A stretch of 35,539 bases of DNA from a virus: positions 1-35,539 of IMG/VR virus record IMGVR_UViG_3300018429_000011; one strand, given 5' to 3'. Position 1 is the first letter of the stretch. Each line of letters starts with the position of its first letter. The notes below the pieces were generated by a model. The model ran no database searches. It saw nothing but the letters and a program-made list of their open reading frames with translations, and was not told where the DNA came from. This document shows, one piece after another, positions 17,617 through 23,790 of this stretch. The position numbers and the translations under genes were made by a program.

Positions 17617-17645
17617 ACGATACCCTACTATCGGAGCGGTGTCAA
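17617..17645 (-). promoter_or_regulatory. Sigma70-type promoter of the macrodomain operon
   Basis: Leftward TTGACA (17640-17645), 17-nt spacer, TATCGT (17617-17622), about 37 nt before the ATG at 17580. Confidence 0.7.
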
Positions 17646-17912
17646 CTACTCATCGAACGGGTCTTCCGGAACGATGTTGTAGATCTCGTTGGGGATGTCG
17701 TTGGCGAGCATCTCCTGATGGCGGTCCATCTGGGAGAGGGATTCGGCAATGGACTGAAGCTCGTGGTCTTCAATGCTCTGCCAGCCGATGACCTCCGGAG
17801 AGATGTCCACTACGGAGTTCTGAGTGTACTCTCCGTCGAGATCGGAAAAGGTTTCCTCTTCAAGGGTGATGTGGAGCCGGATGTCGATGTAACCGTCGAT
17901 GAATTTGGCCAT
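17646..17912 (-). CDS. Hypothetical acidic protein
   Basis: 88 residues, very acidic (MAKFIDGYIDIRLHITLEEETFSD...PEDPFDE). The ATG overlaps the stop of the preceding gene (TGATG). Part of a leftward chain of small overlapping genes from 19107 to 17646. No family recognised. Confidence 0.7.
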   Translation of the reverse strand: MAKFIDGYIDIRLHITLEEETFSDLDGEYTQNSVVDISPEVIGWQSIEDHELQSIAESLSQMDRHQEMLANDIPNEIYNIVPEDPFDE

Positions 17913-18130
17913 CAGTCCAGTACCTCGTTCAGTAGGGACTTGAGTTCATAGATGGTGTCGAAATCTACGTCATCGTCGTGCCTCAGGTATTGCAAGAGGA
18001 GGGACAGATGCTCTTGAGAGACATCTCCGGTGTCAATGAAAACAGGCCAAAAGCCTACAAGCTCACGCTCATCCTCTGTCTCAAAGATTTCAAGCTCGAA
18101 TTCAACAGTGATCTTCTGCTTCTCAGACAA
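17912..18130 (-). CDS. Hypothetical acidic protein (TTG start)
   Basis: 72 residues. The start is a TTG at 18130, preceded by GAGG at a 6-nt gap and lying 8 nt inside the end of the preceding gene. The sequence is acidic with a beta-rich N-terminus (ITVEFELEIFETEDEREL) and a helical C-terminus. It resembles 17646-17912 in its alternating-strand opening (IxIxLxITLEEE versus ITVEFELEIFE), so the two may be distant duplicates. Confidence 0.65.
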   Translation of the reverse strand: MSEKQKITVEFELEIFETEDERELVGFWPVFIDTGDVSQEHLSLLLQYLRHDDDVDFDTIYELKSLLNEVLD

Positions 18131-18350
18131 TGTCGGCCTCGTATTCTTCGCCGTGCTCGATGACGGAGATCAGGTTGGTTGCGTCCGCGTAGAGATCCTG
18201 TTCGTTCAACTTTTTCATAATTTCTGCTTTCTCATTGGCTTGGACAGCCATCAATAGATACTCCAGAGCTTCGGGTCGGAATTTGTCAAATACGGCAACG
18301 GCGTCATCGTCGTGCTCAGTAATTTCGTGGGCCAATGTCCATCGCTTCAT
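18123..18350 (-). CDS. Hypothetical small protein
   Basis: 75 residues from the ATG at 18350 (MKRWTLAHEITEHDDDAV), with AAGG 9 nt upstream; it overlaps the preceding gene by 35 nt. The frame is open to 18410, but that start would overlap 95 nt. A TTG at 18335 is another possible start. Helical and acidic; no family recognised. Confidence 0.55.
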   Translation of the reverse strand: MKRWTLAHEITEHDDDAVAVFDKFRPEALEYLLMAVQANEKAEIMKKLNEQDLYADATNLISVIEHGEEYEADIV

Positions 18351-18651
18351 AGAAGGATACCTTGCGGTCTGAGTACAGGTTGTGGTATGCGTACCGGCAA
18401 CCTTTTCCAAGCTCTTGATCCATCTTTCCGGGGTACTTCTGTATGTGACTCGTCATGAAGGATACAACATGCGAGGCCTGCACCACGTCGTTCTGGTCGG
18501 AGATCTCGATCAGGAGCTTCGTCCAGTTGATCACCTTTCCCGGAACGGTGCTGCTGTCGCGGTCGATCTGGTGATAGGAGAGTGACCAGTACCAGTCCTT
18601 GGGGAGGGCCGGAATATCGGTGCAGGTCTTCAGGTAATCGCTACGGGGCAT
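18316..18651 (-). CDS. Hypothetical phage protein
   Basis: 111 residues starting MPRSDYLKTCTDIPAL. The ATG overlaps the stop of the preceding TM gene (TGATG). Aromatic-rich (DWYWSLSYHQ, YAYHNLY); predicted mixed alpha/beta. No recognisable family. Confidence 0.65.
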   Translation of the reverse strand: MPRSDYLKTCTDIPALPKDWYWSLSYHQIDRDSSTVPGKVINWTKLLIEISDQNDVVQASHVVSFMTSHIQKYPGKMDQELGKGCRYAYHNLYSDRKVSFYEAMDIGPRNY

Positions 18652-18830
18652 CAGTTCTCTCTCAGGCTAAGAACGGCGGCGGTCGTGCCAGTGAGGGCGA
18701 CCACGATGGCTCCGGTGACAAGGATCAAGGAACCCACGAACGCGCCAATAATCAGTGTCACCATGGACAACAGGACGGCGACCAAAGCAACAAGGGCTGT
18801 TGGAGAGGTCTTAGGCTTCTGGGACGGCAC
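18651..18830 (-). CDS. Small membrane protein, two TM segments (start uncertain)
   Basis: 59 residues from a GTG at 18830, overlapping the preceding gene by 20 nt. The frame is open to an ATG at 18908, but that adds a Ser/Thr/Pro-rich stretch that is just the shifted frame of the upstream gene and has no ribosome binding site. Two hydrophobic segments (ALVALVAVLLSMVTLIIGAFV and LILVTGAIVVALTGTTAAVL) make it a hairpin-type membrane protein. Confidence 0.55.
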   Translation of the reverse strand: MPSQKPKTSPTALVALVAVLLSMVTLIIGAFVGSLILVTGAIVVALTGTTAAVLSLREN

Positions 18831-19107
18831 CCATGAAGAACCGGACTTCGAACTCAAAGTAGAGGGCGAGGTCGTCTTTGGAGATTTCGGTGTACCAGTA
18901 GGCGTCATAGCTGTTCTGTCCTTCGTTGATCGTGATGGATTGGAAGTCTTCGTCGTCGGCCCGGCCCGAAAGCTCGATAGTGTTCAGGAGATCTTCGATG
19001 GATTCCTTGTACTCGGACTGGATTCGGACGGTATTGGGGTCCAGCAGGTCCGGAATGATGTCGTAAGCGTGGTCCGGAGTGGTGAACGTGTAGTTGTAAG
19101 TGCTCAT
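18811..19107 (-). CDS. Hypothetical acidic protein, probably leaderless
   Basis: 98 residues from the ATG at 19107 (MSTYNYTFTTPDHAY). There is no ribosome binding site; instead a TAGAAT box ends 7 nt before the ATG, so the transcript probably begins at the start codon. Acidic, alpha/beta; no family recognised. It heads the small-gene chain that runs down to 17646. Confidence 0.7.
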   Translation of the reverse strand: MSTYNYTFTTPDHAYDIIPDLLDPNTVRIQSEYKESIEDLLNTIELSGRADDEDFQSITINEGQNSYDAYWYTEISKDDLALYFEFEVRFFMGAVPEA

Positions 19108-19114
19108 GGGTAAG

Positions 19115-19143
19115 ATTCTACCAGCTTTCTTAGGGGAAAGCAA
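19115..19143 (-). promoter_or_regulatory. Leaderless-type promoter overlapping a terminator T-tract
   Basis: Leftward TTGCTT (19138-19143), 17-nt spacer, TGG-TAGAAT (-10 at 19115-19120), then 7 nt to the ATG at 19107. The -35 box uses the T-tract of the terminator at 19146-19172. Confidence 0.65.
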
Positions 19144-19145
19144 AA

Positions 19146-19172
19146 GACGCCCTCCGGAGTATGGAGAGCGCC
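19146..19172 (-). terminator. Rho-independent terminator
   Basis: 10-bp stem with two G.U pairs in the leftward RNA, 7-nt loop, then TTTTGCTTT. It ends the operon that finishes with the holin-like gene at 19187. Confidence 0.8.
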
Positions 19173-19186
19173 TTCTGTCGTAGGTG

Positions 19187-19621
19187 TTAGCCCTTGGCTG
19201 GGGTTTCGGTGTTCAGTTCATCCGGTGGAGTAACGATCTGCACCGGAGTCTCAACGGAGATGTGGTCACCGGTTTCCTTGATCGTAGCGTCCGATGTAAT
19301 GTCCACACTGCCGGTTGTGGCCCCCGGAGAGACAACCAGCGAACCAAATTCGGTGATAGCCTCAAACTTCGTTGCAATGTTCTTCAAGAAGAACTGGAAT
19401 ACGAGTTGCTGCAAGCCATATACCGCAGGAATGACTACCGCAAGCTGTGACCAGTCGGCAATAGTGCCCGTCATGGCAAGGTAGGCAACCGCAATCAACA
19501 GGGACATGGCCAGTGCCAGCAGGGTCTTGGTCTTTGGAGACCAATTCACCTTCTGGATGTAGGCGGAAAGGAACGGGCTAAGGAATGTTAGCACGAGGGT
19601 TAGAGGAATAGCAAGTTCCAC
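19187..19621 (-). CDS. Membrane protein, possible holin
   Basis: 144 residues from a GTG at 19621, 6 nt after AGGAG. Three hydrophobic segments (MELAIPLTLVLTFLSPFLSAYI, LLALAMSLLIAVAYLAM, LAVVIPAVYGLQQLVFQFF) are followed by a soluble Thr/Glu/Pro-rich tail. Size and TM count fit a phage holin, and it sits with other lysis-type genes (TM-coiled-coil and collagen-like), but no endolysin is in the window, so holin is only a possibility. A terminator follows directly. Confidence 0.65.
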   Translation of the reverse strand: MELAIPLTLVLTFLSPFLSAYIQKVNWSPKTKTLLALAMSLLIAVAYLAMTGTIADWSQLAVVIPAVYGLQQLVFQFFLKNIATKFEAITEFGSLVVSPGATTGSVDITSDATIKETGDHISVETPVQIVTPPDELNTETPAKG

Positions 19622-19630
19622 TTGAATCTC

Positions 19631-20494
19631 CTAGGGGATTAGTGTAGTGTTAGCGGACGGTGGAATAGGTGCGGACGGTGGAGCAGGGACTGCGTCCGGA
19701 GTACAGTCCACTGTGGTGGAAAGAGAAGTTCCGTCAACCATCTTCATGGTGAAGGTGTCGTCCTCACACGTGATCATCTGCACAGTGTTTACAATAATTC
19801 TACCAGCAGGACGGACGGTGCCGTCAGAATACGAGACGTTGACGAAGCCTGCTGGGTCAACCTGAAGATCGAGCACTGAGATACCGTCCACGCCCGGAGC
19901 GCCGTCATTCCCGTTAGCTCCCGTCGCGCCGTCAAGCCCGTTCAAGCCGTCCTGCCCTGCTGGGCCAACAACAATGCCAAGGTTTTCCGTCACGCCGTCC
20001 GTGAAACCGATCATCAGGTTGCCCCTGTCAATGGTGACAGAGAGAATACCGCGTCCGTCCTTGCCGTTGATGCCGTCAATGCCGTTCTTGCCAATAATGT
20101 GGCCGTAATTCTGTATGGTGCCGTCCGTGAAAGTAACAATCAGGTCGCCAGCGTCAGAGACATCGAATGTCGTTACGCCTTTACCGTCTTGGCCGTTCTT
20201 ACCGTCCTTACCATCCTGTGGGACGACAGTTACGGTAGGGTTCGCGACTATTTCGCGGGCCATCTCGCATACGTCATCGTCCGGATAGATGGAGCACCAC
20301 GAGGACTGTTTGGTGGTCTCGGCCTGAACCTGTTGGTTCTGTACCGCTACCTCCTTCTCCTGTGAGACTTTCCAAAAACTAAAACCAGACATGATGCCGA
20401 CGAGTATCAGACAGGCCAGCCCAATGGTCATGTACTTGATTAGTTGAGCAATTCTCTGTTCAAGTGCAGACTCTTTATTTTGAGGGTCATTCAT
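19631..20494 (-). CDS. Membrane-anchored collagen-like protein
   Basis: 287 residues. One TM segment (~20-42, GLACLILVGIMSGFSFW), a short Gln-rich stalk, CSIYPDDDVC, then three blocks of Gly-X-Y collagen repeats (GKDGKNGQDGKG, GKNGIDGINGKDGRG, GPAGQDGLNGLDGATGANGNDGAPG). The blocks alternate with a repeated beta unit of the form VxxxGxLxVxFTDGTxxxxG. The C-terminus is Pro/Ser-rich. AGGAG is 6 nt before the ATG, and 8 nt overlap the preceding gene. Such proteins are common near actinophage lysis or tail genes; their role is unknown, possibly a trimeric surface fibre. Confidence 0.75.
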   Translation of the reverse strand: MNDPQNKESALEQRIAQLIKYMTIGLACLILVGIMSGFSFWKVSQEKEVAVQNQQVQAETTKQSSWCSIYPDDDVCEMAREIVANPTVTVVPQDGKDGKNGQDGKGVTTFDVSDAGDLIVTFTDGTIQNYGHIIGKNGIDGINGKDGRGILSVTIDRGNLMIGFTDGVTENLGIVVGPAGQDGLNGLDGATGANGNDGAPGVDGISVLDLQVDPAGFVNVSYSDGTVRPAGRIIVNTVQMITCEDDTFTMKMVDGTSLSTTVDCTPDAVPAPPSAPIPPSANTTLIP

Positions 20495-20801
20495 CTCTAA
20501 CTCCTAGTTTAGCTTCGGCTGTCTCTGCTCGACGCCTCTGCTTATCTTCTCGGTCTTCAGCTTCCCTACGTTCACGTCGTAGTGTATCGATTTCGTTTTC
20601 CTTGATGCGGATTTCCTCTTTTAGAAGATCAATTTCTTCCTTGAGATCCAGCGTCTCGGCGGTAAGCCTTTGAAGGGAGCCGTTGATATCCGTACGGACT
20701 CCGGATTCTTGTTTGCGAAGGTAGAACAAGAGCATCAGGCAGATTCCCACGAAGCCACTTGGGTATCCAGCGGTACCTAGTATTTCCATAAGCTTGTCCA
20801 C
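20487..20801 (-). CDS. TM plus coiled-coil protein
   Basis: 104 residues from a GTG at 20801 (GGGGGA 6 nt upstream). One TM segment (GYPSGFVGICLMLLFYL) is followed by a long charged coiled coil with heptads (LDLKEEIDLLKEEIRIKENEIDTLRRE...). Proteins of this type often neighbour holins in actinophages. It overlaps the collagen-like gene by 8 nt and follows a strong terminator. Confidence 0.75.
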   Translation of the reverse strand: MDKLMEILGTAGYPSGFVGICLMLLFYLRKQESGVRTDINGSLQRLTAETLDLKEEIDLLKEEIRIKENEIDTLRRERREAEDREDKQRRRAETAEAKLGVRDE

Positions 20802-20833
20802 TAGATATCCCCCTATCTGCTTGCAAAAGAAAA

Positions 20834-20864
20834 ACGACGTAGCCAGTGGGAGTGGCTACGTCGT
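20834..20864 (-). terminator. Rho-independent terminator, perfect 12-bp stem
   Basis: ACGACGTAGCCA and TGGCTACGTCGT form a perfect 12-bp stem around a 7-nt loop. In the leftward direction it is followed by TTTTCTTTTG. It ends the operon whose last gene stops at 20904. Confidence 0.9.
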
Positions 20865-20879
20865 TTCGTTGGTTCTCTC

Positions 20880-20888
20880 AGTATAACA
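20880..20888 (-). promoter_or_regulatory. Extended -10 box just before a terminator
   Basis: Leftward TGT-TATACT (-10 at 20880-20885), no clear -35. A transcript starting ~20873 would read straight into the terminator at 20834-20864 before reaching the gene at 20801, so it is either an attenuated promoter, a tiny RNA, or chance. Confidence 0.35.
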
Positions 20889-20903
20889 GATGAATTAGGT
20901 GGC

Positions 20904-21419
20904 CTAGCTCACGGTCGGAATGTGGACTGCGGACCATGCATGATAGCTATAAGGCTTGTTATGGATTTCGGCCTGTATTCTAGCCTCTTCTTCGGTGTAT
21001 GGCTCCTTGAAATAGTCCGTCAGTTGTCCTTTTAGGGTGCTGTCACGGTCCACGCAGACCAAGTACCACTCCTTGGGAGGCGGTGGCGGGAGGACGCGCT
21101 GAATGGTCGAGAATTCGGCGTCGAAGAGGAAATCCGAGAGGTCATTGACGATTTTCCAGAACGCGTCGGAAGGATAGTCGTCAATCAGGCCGTTTTCGTC
21201 CGTCCGGAGCCAGATCAGGTCCGCATTGGCGAAAGCGAGGATGAGCGGGTCCTCCCAGTCACCGGAACCGAACACACGCTTGGAATCGAAGCCGTCCTGA
21301 AGCCGTGTGAACTTGCGAAGCGTGGACATGAGGTACTGTCCGACCGTATTGGACACCAGAAAGCCGGGTCCGTCCAAAGGAAGGCTCAAAATCTCCTGTG
21401 GGGGCAGATCTGCTCTCAC
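20904..21419 (-). CDS. Hypothetical phage protein
   Basis: 171 residues from a GTG at 21419, 5 nt after the stop of the preceding gene. Soluble, acidic, with a central PPPPPKEWYLVCVDRD stretch: a Pro linker between an N-terminal helical half and a C-terminal domain ending AWSAVHIPTVS. No family recognised. Last gene of an operon, before a strong terminator. Confidence 0.7.
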   Translation of the reverse strand: MRADLPPQEILSLPLDGPGFLVSNTVGQYLMSTLRKFTRLQDGFDSKRVFGSGDWEDPLILAFANADLIWLRTDENGLIDDYPSDAFWKIVNDLSDFLFDAEFSTIQRVLPPPPPKEWYLVCVDRDSTLKGQLTDYFKEPYTEEEARIQAEIHNKPYSYHAWSAVHIPTVS

Positions 21420-21424
21420 CGCGC

Positions 21425-21709
21425 CTACTTACCGGCCTTCTCGGTGTCGGAGAGGCCAAGGAGGGCCTTCATGAGGGTGATTTCCTTGTCCTGACGGTCG
21501 AGTTCGTCCGTGGCGGTGTCGATGGCCTGTGCTGAGGTCTTCAGAAGGGACGCGAGGTTGAAAATGTCGTGCAGAAGCTGCTTCGTCTCGGAAGTGGTGA
21601 GGGTTTCGCCCGCATTGACGCGTATGGTGAGAGGATCAGTGCGCTTTGCGAGGGCAAGTATGGCAATATCGATCATGGCAGTGACCATCGGGAAGTTTTC
21701 GTTAGTCAT
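21425..21709 (-). CDS. Hypothetical helical protein
   Basis: 94 residues, almost wholly helical with a coiled-coil C-terminus (SAQAIDTATDELDRQDKEITLMKALLGL). It overlaps the preceding gene by 8 nt. Similar in size and layout to 21976-22278 and 22279-22551, which may be members of one duplicated family. Confidence 0.65.
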   Translation of the reverse strand: MTNENFPMVTAMIDIAILALAKRTDPLTIRVNAGETLTTSETKQLLHDIFNLASLLKTSAQAIDTATDELDRQDKEITLMKALLGLSDTEKAGK

Positions 21710-21986
21710 AGTGTCTCATTTCTTGGATTTGTTCGGATAGTTTGTCATTTTGGAAATGCAAGTCAGCGTTTTCCGTCTGAAGGGAGTGGATAATTCTGTT
21801 ATCAAGCTCAAGGATCTCGGAAGACTTGATATCGATCCGGATGTAGGTCATCAGCGTGTCCAAAAGCCAGCCCTGCTCGGCCTTGGAAAGCTTACGGAAG
21901 GGTCTGCCGTGCTTTTTACAGAGAGGGTGCATGTAGTTTAGGATTTCCCGGCCCTTTGAGTAGGCCTCTGGGTAGTCAGTCTCCAA
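21702..21986 (-). CDS. Hypothetical protein (TTG start)
   Basis: 94 residues from a TTG at 21986, with AAGG 6 nt upstream and an 11-nt overlap with the preceding gene. The N-terminus has HPLCKKHGRPFRKLSKAEQGWLLD, the rest is a coiled coil (LELDNRIIHSLQTENADLHFQNDKLSEQIQE). No family recognised. Confidence 0.65.
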   Translation of the reverse strand: METDYPEAYSKGREILNYMHPLCKKHGRPFRKLSKAEQGWLLDTLMTYIRIDIKSSEILELDNRIIHSLQTENADLHFQNDKLSEQIQEMRHYD

Positions 21987-22278
21987 GTTTGGCCTTCAGG
22001 TGGTTGATTTCGAGGATCAGGTTGAGCTTTTCGCGGTTGAGGGCGTCGATTTCCTCGTCCTTGATCTCGATGAGGCGTTCCTGCTTGAGTGCGGTGTTGG
22101 ACAAGTTTAGCACGGTGGCACCGAGTTGTCTAACAGCGCTGATGAGGTAGGAAATCTGGTACTTCGGGACATGACGGAAGAAGGAATCGTTGTTTTTCTC
22201 GACTATATCGGTAAATTCGAAGGTAGTAGCGATGGTTTCTTCGGCCATGTCGTGGACTTCTTGGATCGATTTAGCCAT
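21976..22278 (-). CDS. Hypothetical coiled-coil protein
   Basis: 100 residues starting MAKSIQEVHDMAEETI. The ATG follows directly on the TAA of the preceding gene. The second half is a coiled coil (LIEIKDEEIDALNREKLNLILEINHLKAKL). No family recognised. Confidence 0.65.
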   Translation of the reverse strand: MAKSIQEVHDMAEETIATTFEFTDIVEKNNDSFFRHVPKYQISYLISAVRQLGATVLNLSNTALKQERLIEIKDEEIDALNREKLNLILEINHLKAKLGD

Positions 22279-22551
22279 TTAGGTCTCTTTTCTGCAATGG
22301 GCGAGGGCTTGGGACAGTTCGTAGATCTCCATATCCTTGGAAAGGAGGGATACGGCGGCATCTTCGGCGGATTTCTCGGCCTTGAGGACCCGATCAGAGA
22401 GCTTTACGTTGTGCTGGATGAGGGCTTGAGCCGCAAGAAGCATGGACGCAAGATCCCGAACGAGTTCCGGTAGCGGATAATCGTCGTCCGGGTCCTGTGG
22501 GTTGTTGATCTTGTTGCTGATGTGCAGGTATGTGGCAACAGGGTCGATCAT
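22279..22551 (-). CDS. Hypothetical coiled-coil protein
   Basis: 90 residues from the ATG at 22551 (MIDPVATYLHISNKI). The frame is open further to 22710, but that part is only the shadow of the gene at 22568-22759. No clear ribosome binding site, so translation may depend on coupling with the gene ending 17 nt upstream. Helical C-terminus (SDRVLKAEKSAEDAAVSLLSKDMEIYELSQAL). Confidence 0.6.
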   Translation of the reverse strand: MIDPVATYLHISNKINNPQDPDDDYPLPELVRDLASMLLAAQALIQHNVKLSDRVLKAEKSAEDAAVSLLSKDMEIYELSQALAHCRKET

Positions 22552-22567
22552 GGGATTTGGTGGGTGG

Positions 22568-22759
22568 CTAGAAATTGTGTCGCCCCATGATTTTGAGCTT
22601 CTGGGCCAATGCAGTCTCGAAATAATCCATAGTGTTGAACTTTTTGTCGTACTCTCGGGCAAGGGCGTCGTAAATGGGCGTGTCAAGGTGCGGTCCAAGG
22701 GCGTTTGCACGGATTTTGTGGACTTCGGCCTTGATGGTCTCTACGGGATTGGGTGTCAT
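22568..22759 (-). CDS. Hypothetical protein, leaderless
   Basis: 63 residues starting MTPNPVETIKAEVHKIR. No ribosome binding site; a full-consensus-like promoter ends 6 nt before the ATG, so the mRNA should start at the AUG. Helical and basic. First gene of the operon that runs down to 20904. Confidence 0.7.
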   Translation of the reverse strand: MTPNPVETIKAEVHKIRANALGPHLDTPIYDALAREYDKKFNTMDYFETALAQKLKIMGRHNF

Positions 22760-22765
22760 GGGTTC

Positions 22766-22794
22766 AGTATACTCGGGTTGTTAGGGTTTGTCAA
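22766..22794 (-). promoter_or_regulatory. Near-consensus leaderless promoter
   Basis: Leftward TTGACA (22789-22794), 17-nt spacer, TATACT (22766-22771), then 6 nt to the ATG at 22759. The -35 overlaps the stop region of the preceding gene. Confidence 0.85.
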
Positions 22795-23218
22795 CTTCGA
22801 GAAGCACCAAAGCGGCCTTCTTCTTGGCGATGTTGAGTTGGGCTTCGAGAATGGTTACGCGTTTAAGGGCATCGGCTTTCTTTTTGGCTGCTCGACGGGA
22901 GATTTCCTCAGCGGCGTGGGTTCGTCGCATGTTGGAGTAACCTTCAGGGTCTTCGATGAAGGCAAACGGCATGGTGAGAGAGGGTGTGTAATCTTCTCCG
23001 TACTCGTAGACATCCTCGGCTTCAAAGTAAAAGGCGTGGCCCTCAGTCTCCTTGTAGAGCATGGTCTCGGTCCTGAGATCCCGCTTGTCATAGTCGGGGC
23101 TCAGTTCCACAAGGAGGTCAGCGTACTGACGCAAGAATGGCAGCAGGAAGCCATTGAGGTTGGCTTTGGCTAGGTTGAAGTCGGCTTCGAATTTGTTGGC
23201 GAGATCTAGGGCGTTCAT
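22781..23218 (-). CDS. Hypothetical phage protein
   Basis: 145 residues starting MNALDLANKFEADFNLAKANL, with AAAGGA 5 nt before the ATG and a 4-nt overlap with the preceding gene (ATGA). The middle is aromatic/acidic (HAFYFEAEDVYEYGEDY), the end a coiled coil with RRAAKKKADALKR. No family recognised. Confidence 0.7.
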   Translation of the reverse strand: MNALDLANKFEADFNLAKANLNGFLLPFLRQYADLLVELSPDYDKRDLRTETMLYKETEGHAFYFEAEDVYEYGEDYTPSLTMPFAFIEDPEGYSNMRRTHAAEEISRRAAKKKADALKRVTILEAQLNIAKKKAALVLLEVDKP

Positions 23219-23448
23219 TCGGTTCCTTTCGTGGATGGGTCTTCGGCGTACCAGTCGAGGTACGTTTGCTGGAAGACGGTCTTGGAGTAGTCGGAGAGAT
23301 GCAGGATGCCGTTGGAGAGGGCAAAGGTGCCCCCTGCCTTGGTGAGGGCGATGATCATCTCGTGTGCCCGTTCCTTGCCAACTCCTTCGTCGCGGAATTC
23401 ACGGAAGTTGAGTGCGTAGGTGAGGGCCTTGTCCCAGTTTGTGCTCAT
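23215..23448 (-). CDS. Hypothetical protein, leaderless
   Basis: 77 residues starting MSTNWDKALTYALNF. No ribosome binding site; a TACACT box ends 6 nt before the ATG, so it is probably leaderless. Helical then beta; no family recognised. Confidence 0.7.
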   Translation of the reverse strand: MSTNWDKALTYALNFREFRDEGVGKERAHEMIIALTKAGGTFALSNGILHLSDYSKTVFQQTYLDWYAEDPSTKGTE

Positions 23449-23450
23449 GG

Positions 23451-23678
23451 TTATAGTGTAGGGGTCTGCTCAGGATCTGTCAAGGTACAGCCGTCTCCAC
23501 CACAGAGGACGATCTCAAAGAGGTTACTCCAAAAGTACGGGTCGTCTGCGTTGGGGCTGATCAATGGGTTGGCTGTTAGCCAGTCTACGGCTTCGTCGTA
23601 GGTTGCGAAGGTGAACTCGGAGGCGAGGATACCTGCCTGTTTGGCAAGGATCTCGAAGTGGAGTGGGTTCGTTGTCAT
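23451..23678 (-). CDS. Hypothetical small acidic protein, leaderless
   Basis: 75 residues starting MTTNPLHFEILAKQAG. A TACACT box ends 6 nt before the ATG and there is no ribosome binding site. It lies directly after the terminator of the tail operon. A CGGDGC pair of cysteines is near the end. No family recognised. Confidence 0.65.
   Translation of the reverse strand: MTTNPLHFEILAKQAGILASEFTFATYDEAVDWLTANPLISPNADDPYFWSNLFEIVLCGGDGCTLTDPEQTPTL
23455..23483 (-). promoter_or_regulatory. Leaderless promoter
   Basis: Leftward TTGACA (23478-23483), 17-nt spacer, TACACT (23455-23460), then 6 nt to the ATG at 23448. It lies inside the end of the preceding gene. Confidence 0.8.
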
Positions 23679-23684
23679 GGGTGT

Positions 23685-23712
23685 AGTGTAGCAGGGTTCG
23701 GGGGAAAAGCAA
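23685..23712 (-). promoter_or_regulatory. Leaderless promoter overlapping a terminator
   Basis: Leftward TTGCTT (23707-23712), 16-nt spacer, TACACT (23685-23690), then 6 nt to the ATG at 23678. The -35 shares bases with the T-tract of the terminator at 23711-23738. Confidence 0.6.
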
Positions 23713-23738
23713 ATGCCCCTCTGGTGGGAGGGGCATTT
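23711..23738 (-). terminator. Rho-independent terminator of the tail operon
   Basis: AAATGCCCCTC and GAGGGGCATTT form an 11-bp perfect stem around a 6-nt loop; leftward it is followed by GCTTTTCCCC. It lies 53 nt after the stop of the hydrolase gene. Confidence 0.8.
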
Positions 23739-23790
23739 ATTGCGATAGTGTGTGATGTGGCAGGGAACTTAACCGGGTCTTTCGTGGCCC

